A stretch of DNA of 64,000 nucleotides from Fibrivirga algicola (GCF_011742925.1 NZ_WAEL01000010.1:62001-126000), one strand, 5' to 3'; positions 16,124-25,700 are shown, numbered from the stretch's first letter. The notes: generated by a model not told the origin, from the sequence alone. A program made the numbers and translations.

Positions 16124-18060
16124 GATGGAATCCGTTTCAGGTTGATGTTCTCGATGGGGCGTAGTACCAGCGGTACTTTTTCGACCTTCACCGAGCTGCT
16201 GTCCAGACCAAACCACCGGTCTTCGGGTGTTGTGAAGCGTTTGATGAAGAAATAGGTGTTCATCGTTAGCCGCTCGCCAAAGGGAAGTTTGTTCTCGAAG
16301 GAGAGGAATTTTTCCAGCACCACAAAGCGGAAGTCGCCAATAACATTCTGCCGGTTCAACGACTCGTAGCGACTGGTGATGTCCACCTCTTTGTTGCGAA
16401 CCATGTCTTCGATCACTTTCCGGAAGAAGAGGTTCACCCGCTGCCCCACGCGGAAGCCGAGCCGAAACGTCACTTTGTAGCAATCGTCGGTAGCAATGGT
16501 ATTCACTTTATACTCCATCGTGTACGGGTCGTCGGTCACCTCAATATGCACAAACCAGTAGATATCGGCGCGTTTCGGCCGTTTCTGAAAGATGGAATAG
16601 ATAATCTTCGACTCAATCTCTGACTGCCGCGCGGCATTGCTCATAAACACCAGGTGCGTGGCGTATTTAGGCATCGAGATATCACGGCTCAACTCCTTGA
16701 TCGACTCTAGGTAATGATCGATGCGCACGTATTCGGTGAGGCGGAGTTTGATCTTGAAGGCCCGTAACCAGACATACATGACGCTGGCTAAGGCCAGGGC
16801 AATAAGTACCGATACCCAGCCACCGTGTGGGAACTTAACTAGGTTAGCCACCAGAAAGGCGCCCTCAATAGCCAGATAAACGGTCAGAAACAGCACAACG
16901 CCCCAGGCCGCATATCGTTTTACGTAGAGGTAGTAGGTCATCAGCAGCGTCGTCATCAGCATGGTGAGCGTGATGGCCAAGCCATAGGCCGCTTCCATAT
17001 TGGCCGACTCCCGGAAGTAGAGCACGACACCCACGCAGCCACCCCACAAGAGCAGATTAATGCTGGGTACGTAGAGTTGCCCTTTGTGGGCCGTGGGGTA
17101 ACGCAGCCGAACCCGGGGCCAGAAGTTAAGCCGAATAGCTTCGCTGATCAGGGTGAATGAGCCTGTAATCAGCGCCTGACTGGCAATAACGGTGGCGGCG
17201 GTAGCAATGCCCACACCGATCGTGACAAACCAGTCGGGCATCAACTCATAAAAGGGAATGCGTTTGTTCAGCGTCTGTCCTTCAATACTTAATAGCCAGG
17301 CACCCTGACCGAAGTAGTTGATCAGCAGACAGATTTTCACAAACACCCAGCTTACCCGAATGTTGCCCCGGCCGCAGTGACCCATATCGGAGTATAGGGC
17401 CTCGGCACCCGTTGTACACAGAAACACGGAGCCCAGCAACCAGAAGCCGCCCGGATACTGATAGAGCAGCCAGTAGGCATAATAGGGGTTAAGCGCTGAT
17501 AGAATGCCGGGGGCATGTACCAGTTGGCCAAGGCCCAGTACGGCCAGCATCGTGAACCAGACGAGCATGATGGGGCCGAAGGCGGTACCAACGGCACTGG
17601 TACCAAACCCCTGCACCAGAAACAGGAGCGTCAAGATGCCGATTACGATCGGTACCGTCGGGATATCGGGGTACAGGAGCTGCAGCCCTTCAATAGCCGA
17701 TGATACGGATATAGGGGGCGTAATGATGCCATCCGCCAGGAGGGCGCTTCCACCCAGAATGGCCGGAATAGCCAGCCAGGGACCATGCCGTCGAATAAGG
17801 GCGTAGAGAGCAAAAATGCCGCCCTCGCCCCGGTTGTCGGCCCGCAGAATCAGGATCACATATTTGACCGATGTTTGGAGAGTCAATGTCCAGAAAACGC
17901 AGGAGAGTGCTCCCCGGATAACTTCGGCGTTAACTACGCTGTCGCCGATGATGGCGCGTAAGGTGTAGAGCGGTGAGGTGCCAATATCACCGTAAATTAT
18001 ACCCAGGGCTACCAAGAGGCCCGCCGCTGTAACGGTATCTAACTGTTTCTTATGTTCCAT
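16120..18060 (-). CDS. kup: KUP/HAK/KT family potassium uptake transporter
   Basis: A 646-residue inner-membrane protein, close to the length of E. coli Kup (622), importing K+ by proton symport. The signature near the N-terminus, A-L-G-I-I-Y-G-D-I-G-T-S-P-L-Y-T-L, is clear. About twelve membrane helices fill the first ~430 residues and the C-terminal ~200 residues form a cytosolic domain. The frame extends ten codons upstream to 18090, but an ATG at 18060 (M-E-H-K-K-Q-L-D-T-V-T) fits family starts and lies downstream of the -7 element and the leader hairpin. It is transcribed on its own. Confidence 0.93.
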   Translation of the reverse strand: MEHKKQLDTVTAAGLLVALGIIYGDIGTSPLYTLRAIIGDSVVNAEVIRGALSCVFWTLTLQTSVKYVILILRADNRGEGGIFALYALIRRHGPWLAIPAILGGSALLADGIITPPISVSSAIEGLQLLYPDIPTVPIVIGILTLLFLVQGFGTSAVGTAFGPIMLVWFTMLAVLGLGQLVHAPGILSALNPYYAYWLLYQYPGGFWLLGSVFLCTTGAEALYSDMGHCGRGNIRVSWVFVKICLLINYFGQGAWLLSIEGQTLNKRIPFYELMPDWFVTIGVGIATAATVIASQALITGSFTLISEAIRLNFWPRVRLRYPTAHKGQLYVPSINLLLWGGCVGVVLYFRESANMEAAYGLAITLTMLMTTLLMTYYLYVKRYAAWGVVLFLTVYLAIEGAFLVANLVKFPHGGWVSVLIALALASVMYVWLRAFKIKLRLTEYVRIDHYLESIKELSRDISMPKYATHLVFMSNAARQSEIESKIIYSIFQKRPKRADIYWFVHIEVTDDPYTMEYKVNTIATDDCYKVTFRLGFRVGQRVNLFFRKVIEDMVRNKEVDITSRYESLNRQNVIGDFRFVVLEKFLSFENKLPFGERLTMNTYFFIKRFTTPEDRWFGLDSSSVKVEKVPLVLRPIENINLKRIPS

Positions 18061-18064
18061 ACAA

Positions 18065-18098
18065 AAGCCCCTAACCTGATTAACAACCATAGGGGCTT
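18065..18098 (-). promoter_or_regulatory. Stem-loop in the kup leader
   Basis: Arms 18065-18073 and 18090-18098 form a perfect 9-bp GC-rich stem that ends 4 bases before the kup ATG. If transcription starts just downstream of the TACCTTTG element (18108-18115), the hairpin would occupy almost the entire leader. A structure this close to the start could mask the ribosome site or stabilise the mRNA 5' end. It does not look like a known c-di-AMP or K+ riboswitch, which are larger. Confidence 0.4.
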
Positions 18099-18107
18099 AG
18101 TGAAACA

Positions 18108-18115
18108 CAAAGGTA
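18108..18115 (-). promoter_or_regulatory. TACCTTTG -7 element for kup
   Basis: TACCTTTG on the minus strand matches TAnnTTTG and lies about 48 bases upstream of the kup ATG. No matching -33 TTG is evident. Confidence 0.45.
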
Positions 18116-18202
18116 AGGCTGGCTGGGCTTCATAGCCACGAGTCGAGGCTTAATTTAAAGTCAGTATTAATTATAAGTCAGTTAAAACCATGTTGCCGCC
18201 CC

Positions 18203-19303
18203 TTACACCACCGCCCTCGTGCGGCGCCCGAATCGGGCTAGCTGGGCGTTTAATAGCGCACTACCCGGTTTCTCTATGAGTACATGTAGCCCGTAGGCTA
18301 GTCCGACCATAAACAGCGTTATCAGCGCGAGTAGCAGGTAGGGGGGCAGCGCGTTGTTGATCCGTTGGAAGAGGATATAGCCAATGTTATGGTGAACCAG
18401 ATAAAGTGGGTACGTTAAAGCCCCCGCCCAATACAACCATGGCCGTTGCCGGAGGGCAACCCGGCGGGTACTGATCAGCCAGAACAAGCCATAAAACAGG
18501 CTAACTACGCTGCCAATAACGGATAATGAAAAGGCTGTCTGGTAATACGTACTATGGTGGTGTTGCGCATTGCTGAACTCCGTCTGCAGGGTTAATCCCC
18601 AGCAGACAAGTAGCAACCCATACAGCAACCACCGGTTGGCGAGCTGCTTCTGAAGTAATAGAAAGCACATGCCGCTTATGAACAGAGGACCGTAATCAGG
18701 CATCAGGTAGCTGCTGAGGGGGAGCTTGTAAACGAGCGAAAGGGCGGCGTAAGCTACCCATCCCACCAGCAGCAGGGGGAGGTGGCGCTGTAAACCGAAC
18801 AGCAGCACCAGAAAAATGATCAGGTAAAACCGTAGCTCGTAGGTCAACGTCCAGTAAATCCCGTCGATGGATTGGACATGCAGGAATTCATGAAACATGG
18901 TCATGTTCACCACATACTGACGGGGACTGACGTCCAGGTACACTGACCAGCCTATGCTGTTTTTTGCCGGACCGAAGAAATAGACGACAAGGAACGTAGC
19001 GGTGCAGGCAACCCAAAACGCCGGATAAAGCCGGACAATCCGTGACAGCACAAAGTCGCGCGCCGTTTTTGAATAAGCGGAAAGCAACACCACGTACCCA
19101 CTGATGATGAAAAATAATTCGACGCCTAAATACCCATATTTCGTAACAGACTCCAGCCCTGCATACCGGACCGGGCTGAAGTGGTCGGCCGCGTAGCCGC
19201 GAAAGGTGAAATGAAACAGCAATACTGAGAATGCCGCCAGAAAGCGAAGCAGGTCAAGTTCACTATAACGATTGGCAGGTGGTTGCGTGGGTAATGCTTC
19301 CAT
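18203..19303 (-). CDS. Acyltransferase 3 family membrane protein (OafA/YrhL-like)
   Basis: A 366-residue multi-pass membrane protein of the acyltransferase-3 family, which O-acylates surface sugars such as O-antigen or exopolysaccharide. The N-terminal L-D-L-L-R-F-L-A-A-F-S-V-L-L-F-H-F-T-F-R carries the family's arginine and, about ten residues later, the essential histidine. About ten hydrophobic segments follow, with a conserved F-F-I-I-S-G-Y-V block. The acceptor cannot be read from the sequence. It lies 89 bases downstream of the ABC exporter on the same strand. Its upstream region has only a one-mismatch -7 element (TACTTTTA). Confidence 0.85.
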   Translation of the reverse strand: MEALPTQPPANRYSELDLLRFLAAFSVLLFHFTFRGYAADHFSPVRYAGLESVTKYGYLGVELFFIISGYVVLLSAYSKTARDFVLSRIVRLYPAFWVACTATFLVVYFFGPAKNSIGWSVYLDVSPRQYVVNMTMFHEFLHVQSIDGIYWTLTYELRFYLIIFLVLLFGLQRHLPLLLVGWVAYAALSLVYKLPLSSYLMPDYGPLFISGMCFLLLQKQLANRWLLYGLLLVCWGLTLQTEFSNAQHHHSTYYQTAFSLSVIGSVVSLFYGLFWLISTRRVALRQRPWLYWAGALTYPLYLVHHNIGYILFQRINNALPPYLLLALITLFMVGLAYGLHVLIEKPGSALLNAQLARFGRRTRAVV

Positions 19304-19392
19304 TCAATAGGTGGCTAGACGCAGAGGTCCATTTGACTGGCGGAGCGGCACAGACGTAGAGGCGTAAAAGTACAGGTTTCCCGGACGCAGTG

Positions 19393-21180
19393 TCAACCGA
19401 CAGGCGTTACGTCGGTTGCTCGGCGTTCACCGATCTGCTGCCGCCACATGGCATAGTAAAGCCCCTTCTGCGCGACTAATTCGGCGTGGCTGCCTGTTTC
19501 AACGATCTTGCCTTTTTCAAGTACGAAAATGGTATTGGCGTGCAGGATCGTCGACAGGCGGTGGGCGATCAGAATCGTGATCTGCTCGTTGAGGGCCGAT
19601 ACGCTCCGGACGGTGTCCGTAATTTCTTCTTCGGTCAGCGAATCAAGGGCTGAGGTCGCTTCGTCGAAGATGAGCAGGCGCGGACGGCGCACCAGGGCAC
19701 GGGCAATCGACACACGCTGTTTCTCGCCGCCCGACATTTTTATGCCCCCCTCTCCAATCGGCGTATCGATGCCTTTTTCCGACCGGGCTATCAACGTATC
19801 GCAGGCCGCTTTATGCAGGGCGTCATACAGTTCGGCCTCCGTTGCGTCGGGTTTCACAAATAAGAGATTCTCGCGGATGGTGCCGGCAAAAAGGTGGGTA
19901 TCCTGCGTCACAAAGCCGATCTGCCGCCTCATGGGGTTGAAGCGCAGATCCTGCGTGGAGATGTCGTTGTAGTAGATTTCGCCGCCAACAGGCCGGTATA
20001 AGCCCACCAGTAGTTTCACCATCGTTGATTTGCCCGATCCCGATGGGCCAACGAAGGCGATTGTATCACCCAGCGATGCCTCGAAGGATACCCCGTCGAT
20101 GGCGTTCTGTCCCGCACCTTTGTGCCGGAAGACCACCTCCTGAAAACGTAGCTTTTCAATCGGGCCAACCTCGACGGGCGATTCCGGGTTGCGCTCGATG
20201 GATTTGTCCATGAGCTTGGCAAAGCTGTTCAGTCCTGCTTCGGCCTCGCGGTAGGCCAGAATAATGTTGCCCAGTTCCTGAAGAGGATTGAAGATGGCCA
20301 CAGAAATAAACTGCATCGAGATCAGTTCGCCCGTGCTTAGGACATTCCGGAAAATGAGCCAGAGTAGTGTAAACAGCACTGACTGTTTCAGGATATTAAG
20401 CGTTGTACTTTGCCAGAACGACAGTAAACGTACCCGCTTGACCTTGGCCATTTCAAGTTCAAAAATCTTGCCTGTCTGCACCCGGAGCCGACGAATTTCG
20501 GAGAAGGTCAATCCCAGACTTTTGATGAGCTCTACATTCCGCAGCGACTCCGTGATTACCCCGGCCAGTAATGCCGTTTCGCGGTTGATCGACCGTTGTG
20601 TCGTCTTGATTTGCTTACTCAGCAAGCCCGTTAGTCCGCCCAGCAGCAGCACGCCGATCAGAAAAACCGGCACCAGCGCCCAGTGTTTCGTAACGGCGTA
20701 CCAGATGAGGAAACCCATGCCCACGACCGACGAAAACAGCACATTGACAAACGAATTGACGAACCGTTCGGTATCGGTACGCACTTTTTGGAGAATCGAC
20801 AATGTGGCGCCACTGCTCTGATCGCCAAATTCCTGATAGGAGAGCCGCAGCGTTTGCTTCAGCCCATCGTTGAAAATGTCGATGCCAAATTTCTGCACCA
20901 CCATTCGGGTGAAGTACTCCTGAAACGCTTTCGTGATGTTCGATAGCACCGCCACGCCCATCGCCAGGGCCAGCAGCCAGAGCGCACCCCGCACTTTGTC
21001 TGATTCAGTTTTCTGGCCGGGATTGGTCGCGTACTCGTCAATGAGTTTTCCGAAGATGATCGGGTCTACCAAGGCAAGAATCTGGGCTACACCTGCCAGT
21101 AAAAGTGCCAGCGCGGCAAGCCAGCGGTAGGGGTACAGGTATTTCCAGAGAATGGGCACAGGCAGGAGGTGAGTTGACAA
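19393..21180 (-). CDS. ABC exporter, fused permease and ATPase (MsbA/MDR type)
   Basis: A 595-residue half transporter: six membrane helices in the first ~320 residues, then the nucleotide-binding domain with Walker A ([10 protein letters not shown], about residue 380), signature (M-S-G-G-E-K-Q-R-V-S-I-A-R-A-L, about 480) and Walker B (L-L-I-F-D-E-A-T-S-A-L-D-S, about 500), then H-R-L-S-T. It would work as a homodimer exporting lipids, peptides or drugs. The substrate is unknown. It belongs to a run of minus-strand genes but has 90 bases between it and the kinase upstream, so co-transcription is possible but not shown. Confidence 0.9.
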   Translation of the reverse strand: MSTHLLPVPILWKYLYPYRWLAALALLLAGVAQILALVDPIIFGKLIDEYATNPGQKTESDKVRGALWLLALAMGVAVLSNITKAFQEYFTRMVVQKFGIDIFNDGLKQTLRLSYQEFGDQSSGATLSILQKVRTDTERFVNSFVNVLFSSVVGMGFLIWYAVTKHWALVPVFLIGVLLLGGLTGLLSKQIKTTQRSINRETALLAGVITESLRNVELIKSLGLTFSEIRRLRVQTGKIFELEMAKVKRVRLLSFWQSTTLNILKQSVLFTLLWLIFRNVLSTGELISMQFISVAIFNPLQELGNIILAYREAEAGLNSFAKLMDKSIERNPESPVEVGPIEKLRFQEVVFRHKGAGQNAIDGVSFEASLGDTIAFVGPSGSGKSTMVKLLVGLYRPVGGEIYYNDISTQDLRFNPMRRQIGFVTQDTHLFAGTIRENLLFVKPDATEAELYDALHKAACDTLIARSEKGIDTPIGEGGIKMSGGEKQRVSIARALVRRPRLLIFDEATSALDSLTEEEITDTVRSVSALNEQITILIAHRLSTILHANTIFVLEKGKIVETGSHAELVAQKGLYYAMWRQQIGERRATDVTPVG

Positions 21181-21270
21181 GACCTGAAAGTGCTGTTACC
21201 CAACAGGAAAATCAGCACGGTCTGTCTGAGTAACTCCGGCAATTAGGTAAGTGTTGGCTGACGTACCCCG

Positions 21271-23589
21271 CTAGCCCGGCAAGTGAATCTGAAACGTAGC
21301 CCCTTTACCCGGTTCACTTTTGGCCGTCAAGGTACCTCCATGACTGTCGATTACGCGCTTGCAAATGGCCAGACCGACCCCCGTACCGGCATACGACTGC
21401 TTATTATGCAGGCGTTGAAACACCTGAAAAATGCGGTCGACGTACTTTTCTTCAAAACCGATGCCGTTGTCACGGATAGAAATGTCGTACCACATTCGAC
21501 CGTTGATGAGTTGCTGGTGGCAGTCCACATCAACATGGGGGTGATGCTGCACGCCGTCGTTTGAGGTGGGTTGAAACTTCAGAGAGTTGCTGATCAGATT
21601 TTGAAATAGCTGGCGTAGCTGGGTCGGGTCACCGGCAACTGTAGGTAGCTGGGTACGTTTGATAGTGGCGTTGGTTTCGCCGATACGTACTTCCAGATCG
21701 CTCAGCACGTTGGTAAGCAGTTCGTCAAGGTCAACAGGCTGGAAAGGCTGCCGGTTGGTGCTGATGCGCGAGTAGGTCAGTAAATCGGTAATCAACATCG
21801 ACATACGAGTGGCGGCCGACTGCATGCGGGAAATGGCATCATGCCCAAACTCGCCTAACTGAGGTCCATAATGCTCATCCAGTAAGTCGCCGAATGCCTG
21901 AATTTTGCGCAGGGGCTCCTGTAAGTCGTGACTAGCTACATAAGCGAACTGTTGCAGGCTGTCGTTGGATCGGGTCAGTTCCTGATTCAAGGCTTCGAGT
22001 TGCTGGCGGTATAGCCTGCTTTCGGTGACATCGACCGAACACGTGATGAAACCGTCCCCCAGCTTTACTACCGATATGTGAAACCACTTATCACCATGCT
22101 GCCGCTCAAACTGTGTGGGCACGCCGGTAGCAACGACCTTGGCGTATTCGGCAAAAATTGGCCCGTTCTTAATTGTCGGCGTGATACTGGTCAACCGTTT
22201 GCCGATCAGCTCGCTTAGGGGGTAATTCAACGAGTCGGCGGCTGTCTGATTGGCCTGCAGGACCTCGAAGTCGATGAGCTGCCCCTGTTCGTCACACACC
22301 TGCGCAAAGTGGGTAAACATGACCGGCGCGGCAGCCAGTAGGCTGCTGGTTAACTCGGTTTGTCGCTGCTGTTCCAGTTCGGCCTGTTTAATGGCCGTGA
22401 TGTCGATGTACGACAGGATGAACCCATCTTCCTGCGCCACCGCCTGCAGATCAAACCACACATTGGCATTGCTACGCTTGTGCTGGAAACGGGCCGACCC
22501 CTGCGTTTCTACGAGGTTCACCCAGCGGTTGAAGAAGCCATTGGTCCGGTGTTCGGGAAAGACGGTCAACAGCCGGTTACCAATTACGTCCTGCGCCCGC
22601 TTACCGGTAAACTGTTCGGCTGCGTGGTTGAACGATTGATACACGAAGTCGATGATTTTGCCGGGGCGGCCATCGGGTTTTTCCTCCCGAACGCAGGTGA
22701 AGTGCGAAATCGCGGTGAGGGCATTGTCAAGCACCTGCCTGAACTCGTGATTCTGCCGCTCTATTCGTTCCTGGGCCTGCTTTAGCTCAGTAATGTCCAG
22801 AAACGACAGCACAATCTGGTCGTTCTCACGCACGCCCTGTACTTCATACCAAAGGTCGAAGTTGTGTTGCGTGTAATGATTGTGGAACCGCAACACCTCA
22901 CCCGTTTCTGCCAGTCGCATATACGCCAACCAGATCGGTGTGTGTTCGATACCGGGGAATGCCTCGCGAATCGTTTTACCAACGAGCTGATCGGCCGTGC
23001 GCCCCACCATCCGTTCGGCCATGCGGTTGATGAGCTCGTACCGCAAATCGACGGCGGCATTGGAGTCCGGATCACGCACGATGGAGTACAAGGCAATGGC
23101 CGTTAGTGAGTTATCGGTAACAAAATGAAGGCTATCTGTTCGTTGCTGACTCGTTTGTTCTGCCTGGAACCGCGCTGTTATGTCGTTATACGAAACCACC
23201 GCCAGGTCAGCGATCCGATTTATCTGCGTGTCGAAGTGCCGCCCTTCTTCAAAAAGAGGCGTCTTTAAAACGAAGGTAAAGCGCTCGGGCAACCCGGTGG
23301 TGAGTACTTGAACTACCCGGTTATAAAGTGGCGAAGCAGCCAGACTGGGTAAATCTTTTTTCAGGTTCTTGCCTACCATTGCGCTCACCGTGAGCTGAGC
23401 GTCGGCGGCGGCTACCCGATTAATCAACACCAGTCGCAGGTCGGTTATGGCGTCAGTATCGCTCTCCCGAACGGCTTCGTAAGCCACCATGCCGTTCAAT
23501 GATGCATCCAGCGCACTTTGTACAAGCGCTTGCGATGAAGAAATAGACCCGGTAGGTAGGTCCGATGGCAACGGGGCCAATGGATTCAT
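21271..23589 (-). CDS. Multi-PAS sensor histidine kinase
   Basis: About 772 residues and apparently soluble. Four to five PAS/PAC-like repeats occupy residues ~15-530; the recurrent pattern is phi-x-D-I-T-phi at each PAS end (S-F-L-D-I-T-E-L, S-Y-I-D-I-T-A-I, C-S-V-D-V-T-E-S). The HisKA helix has its phospho-accepting histidine in A-S-H-D-L-Q-E-P (about residue 551), followed by the HATPase domain with N-L-I-S-N-S-L-K-F, D-N-G-I-G-F and G-T-G-V-G-L-A-I. No response regulator lies beside it. An ATG at 23589 is chosen because the first PAS begins just after it; the frame is open to an ATG at 23655, which would add 22 residues. It probably senses a cytosolic ligand or redox state. Confidence 0.88.
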   Translation of the reverse strand: MNPLAPLPSDLPTGSISSSQALVQSALDASLNGMVAYEAVRESDTDAITDLRLVLINRVAAADAQLTVSAMVGKNLKKDLPSLAASPLYNRVVQVLTTGLPERFTFVLKTPLFEEGRHFDTQINRIADLAVVSYNDITARFQAEQTSQQRTDSLHFVTDNSLTAIALYSIVRDPDSNAAVDLRYELINRMAERMVGRTADQLVGKTIREAFPGIEHTPIWLAYMRLAETGEVLRFHNHYTQHNFDLWYEVQGVRENDQIVLSFLDITELKQAQERIERQNHEFRQVLDNALTAISHFTCVREEKPDGRPGKIIDFVYQSFNHAAEQFTGKRAQDVIGNRLLTVFPEHRTNGFFNRWVNLVETQGSARFQHKRSNANVWFDLQAVAQEDGFILSYIDITAIKQAELEQQRQTELTSSLLAAAPVMFTHFAQVCDEQGQLIDFEVLQANQTAADSLNYPLSELIGKRLTSITPTIKNGPIFAEYAKVVATGVPTQFERQHGDKWFHISVVKLGDGFITCSVDVTESRLYRQQLEALNQELTRSNDSLQQFAYVASHDLQEPLRKIQAFGDLLDEHYGPQLGEFGHDAISRMQSAATRMSMLITDLLTYSRISTNRQPFQPVDLDELLTNVLSDLEVRIGETNATIKRTQLPTVAGDPTQLRQLFQNLISNSLKFQPTSNDGVQHHPHVDVDCHQQLINGRMWYDISIRDNGIGFEEKYVDRIFQVFQRLHNKQSYAGTGVGLAICKRVIDSHGGTLTAKSEPGKGATFQIHLPG

Positions 23590-23704
23590 AATGTTGGTAA
23601 AGCGTACCGCTAAAGCGTTGAGCAACCGTAAATATACAGATTTACCCTCAATCATTTAAAACAGCTCAGGCGATACCGGGCTGACAGGTACGTATATATA
23701 CGAA

Positions 23705-24631
23705 TCAAAAATTCCCGTAGTCAACCTGTAAGCAAGTAAGGCCGAGGTCGCGTCGCCATATTGAAACTACCTGATCGCGGTCGTCGAGCACCAACTCTAC
23801 GGTGTACTGATCGCGGATGTGCGTATCATACAACTCGCGCTTGACCACAGCATCCTTTCGGTTGTCGTTACTGGCGCGCATAAATAGGTTATAGTCAGTG
23901 TGCTCAATCCAGCCCAGATGGCGCTGTAGCCAGGCAATGGTCGACACGCGGGCTGCCGTGTCGCGACCCGACATAAAGATGACAGCGTAACCTGCCGCCC
24001 GCATGGCCCGTACTACGTTCAACACAGGTACGTTCGGCAGGTCGCGATCCACGTTGGCCCAGTCGAACGGTGACCGGTTATGGATCTTGGCTACTGTACC
24101 GTCGATATCAACTAAAATGCAGCGCATTAGTGAGGTACCCGGGAAATGCCGTGTATGCCAAACGTTGAATTGCCGTTTAAGCTTACTGAGGCGGTTGTAT
24201 TGAACCCGGATAGCCATCGCTCCCACGCCATCGGGCCGAAGCTGATCCCGCTCAATGGCCGTGTCGGGCGGCACGTCGATCAGCCGAAACGTCACTTCAA
24301 TAGGGCGCTGACGGGTAGCCTGGCTTTCGATCAGGGCCAGCATCTCGTTGATCGACCGGAGACGCAGGTGGGTATTGTCGATTACGCAGTTCCAGCCGCC
24401 CTGGATCGCCGCCCGCACGGCCGCATCGAGTTGGGCCGTTACAATTTCTTCGATCCGGCTTTTGGCGGCGTCATCCCACGTCCAGTACTCCTTTAAGGGC
24501 ACCGAAATCAGGGTTCGCCGCAGATCATCGCGGTTCAGGCGCAGGTACGTTGGGTTGTCCTGCACAAATTGCCGGGCAAACGTCGACTTACCGCTGCCGC
24601 TAATCCCGATCAGGATAAGTACGTGTTGCAT
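23705..24631 (-). CDS. T4 PseT-type polynucleotide 5'-kinase / 3'-phosphatase
   Basis: A 308-residue two-domain enzyme with the order and length of phage T4 Pnkp (301 residues). The N-terminal P-loop kinase has I-G-I-S-G-S-G-K-S-T-F-A-R (about residues 8-20) and L-R-L-N-R-D-D-L-R. The C-terminal HAD-type phosphatase has V-D-I-D-G-T-V-A, giving the D-x-D-G-T nucleophile pair, then M-S-G-R-D and a late D-D-R-D. Such enzymes convert 5'-OH/3'-phosphate or 2',3'-cyclic phosphate RNA or DNA ends into ligatable 5'-phosphate/3'-OH ends. The ATG at 24631 is preferred over 24709 because the P-loop normally starts within the first ten residues. No ligase gene adjoins. It follows cysM by 82 bases. Confidence 0.85.
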   Translation of the reverse strand: MQHVLILIGISGSGKSTFARQFVQDNPTYLRLNRDDLRRTLISVPLKEYWTWDDAAKSRIEEIVTAQLDAAVRAAIQGGWNCVIDNTHLRLRSINEMLALIESQATRQRPIEVTFRLIDVPPDTAIERDQLRPDGVGAMAIRVQYNRLSKLKRQFNVWHTRHFPGTSLMRCILVDIDGTVAKIHNRSPFDWANVDRDLPNVPVLNVVRAMRAAGYAVIFMSGRDTAARVSTIAWLQRHLGWIEHTDYNLFMRASNDNRKDAVVKRELYDTHIRDQYTVELVLDDRDQVVSIWRRDLGLTCLQVDYGNF

Positions 24632-24713
24632 GGTATGGTACCGCAACGGCGGACCGTGCGGATTTTGTAGTACGCGCATCGGTTCAAATTCGCCGAATGC
24701 GCGCACCATTAGG

Positions 24714-25604
24714 CTATTCGAACAGGCCGGATGAGAGATACCGATCGCCCCGGTCGCAGATGATGCACACGATCACGGCCCCGTCGGCCTGGCCGGCAGC
24801 TTCCAGTTCGTCAATTAGGCGGAGGGCCGCATGTACCCCGCCGCCGCTGCTCATACCGGCAAAAACGCCTTCAACCCGGGCCAGTTCGCGGGTCATCTGC
24901 GTGGCCTGTTCCTGCGACACTTCCATCGTCCGGTCAACGCGCTTTGGATCAAAAATCTTAGGCAGATACTCCGTCGGCCATTTCCGGATACCGGGAATCG
25001 ACGAGCCGTCGGTGGGCTGACAGCCAATGATCTGCACGGCCTCGTTTTGCTCTTTAAGAAAACGCGACGTACCCATGATGGTACCGGTGGTACCCATCGA
25101 CGCTACAAAATGGGTGATAGTACCGGCGGTATCGCGCCAGATTTCGGGGCCGGTAGTGCGGTAGTGGGCCAGGTAATTGTCGGGGTTGGCAAACTGGTTC
25201 ACCAGCAAAAATTCGCCGGTAGCCGCCTTTGCTTCTACGTAGTCGCGCCCGGCCTCGATGGTTTCGGTCAGGGTAACTTTGGCCCCAAAGGCTTCCATCG
25301 TCTGCACCCGTTCTTTGGTGGAGTTGGCGGGCAAGGCGAGTTCAATCTCAATGTCGAAGAGCCGGGCAATCATGGCGAGCGCAATGCCCGTATTTCCGCT
25401 GGTAGCCTCGATCAGCTTCATGCCGGGTTGCCAGTCGCCCCGGTCAATAAAGCCCCGGATCATGCTGTAGGCAGCACGATCTTTCACGCTGCCGCCAGGG
25501 TTGTTGCCTTCGAGTTTACCGTATAATTTAGCTTTTTTGCTGGTATTCAGTCGGTTGAGTTCAACAAGCGGCGTGTTGCCAACCAGTTCAAGAAGAGTCG
25601 CCAT
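24714..25604 (-). CDS. cysM: Cysteine synthase B (O-acetylserine sulfhydrylase)
   Basis: A 296-residue PLP enzyme of the beta-substituting family that makes cysteine from O-acetylserine and sulfide, or S-sulfocysteine from thiosulfate. The PLP lysine is K41 in G-G-S-V-K-D-R. The substrate loop is T-S-G-N-T-G and the phosphate-binding loop is G-T-T-G-T-I-M-G. The short length and the I-M-G ending of that loop favour CysM over CysK. The start is the ATG at 25604; a TTG six bases earlier is in frame but less likely. It heads a possible unit with the kinase-phosphatase gene, with no obvious functional link. Confidence 0.92.
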   Translation of the reverse strand: MATLLELVGNTPLVELNRLNTSKKAKLYGKLEGNNPGGSVKDRAAYSMIRGFIDRGDWQPGMKLIEATSGNTGIALAMIARLFDIEIELALPANSTKERVQTMEAFGAKVTLTETIEAGRDYVEAKAATGEFLLVNQFANPDNYLAHYRTTGPEIWRDTAGTITHFVASMGTTGTIMGTSRFLKEQNEAVQIIGCQPTDGSSIPGIRKWPTEYLPKIFDPKRVDRTMEVSQEQATQMTRELARVEGVFAGMSSGGGVHAALRLIDELEAAGQADGAVIVCIICDRGDRYLSSGLFE

Positions 25605-25615
25605 GATCAATTAGT

Positions 25616-25692
25616 AGTTATCTATAAGCAGTTGCCGACGTTGCTCAGGTACGTTCCGCTGCGGAGCCGTTGCCAACTGTGCATAGATAACT
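25616..25692. repeat. Long intergenic hairpin D, downstream of the MBL-fold gene
   Basis: Arms of 19 bases (25616-25634 and 25674-25692) pair at 16 positions with a 3-base internal loop and enclose 39 bases. It fills the gap between the cysM start and the stop of the leftward MBL-fold gene, so it probably terminates that gene. The enclosed segment contains GCGGAGC, also present in copy B, but otherwise differs. Confidence 0.45.
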
Positions 25693-25700
25693 GATAATGG

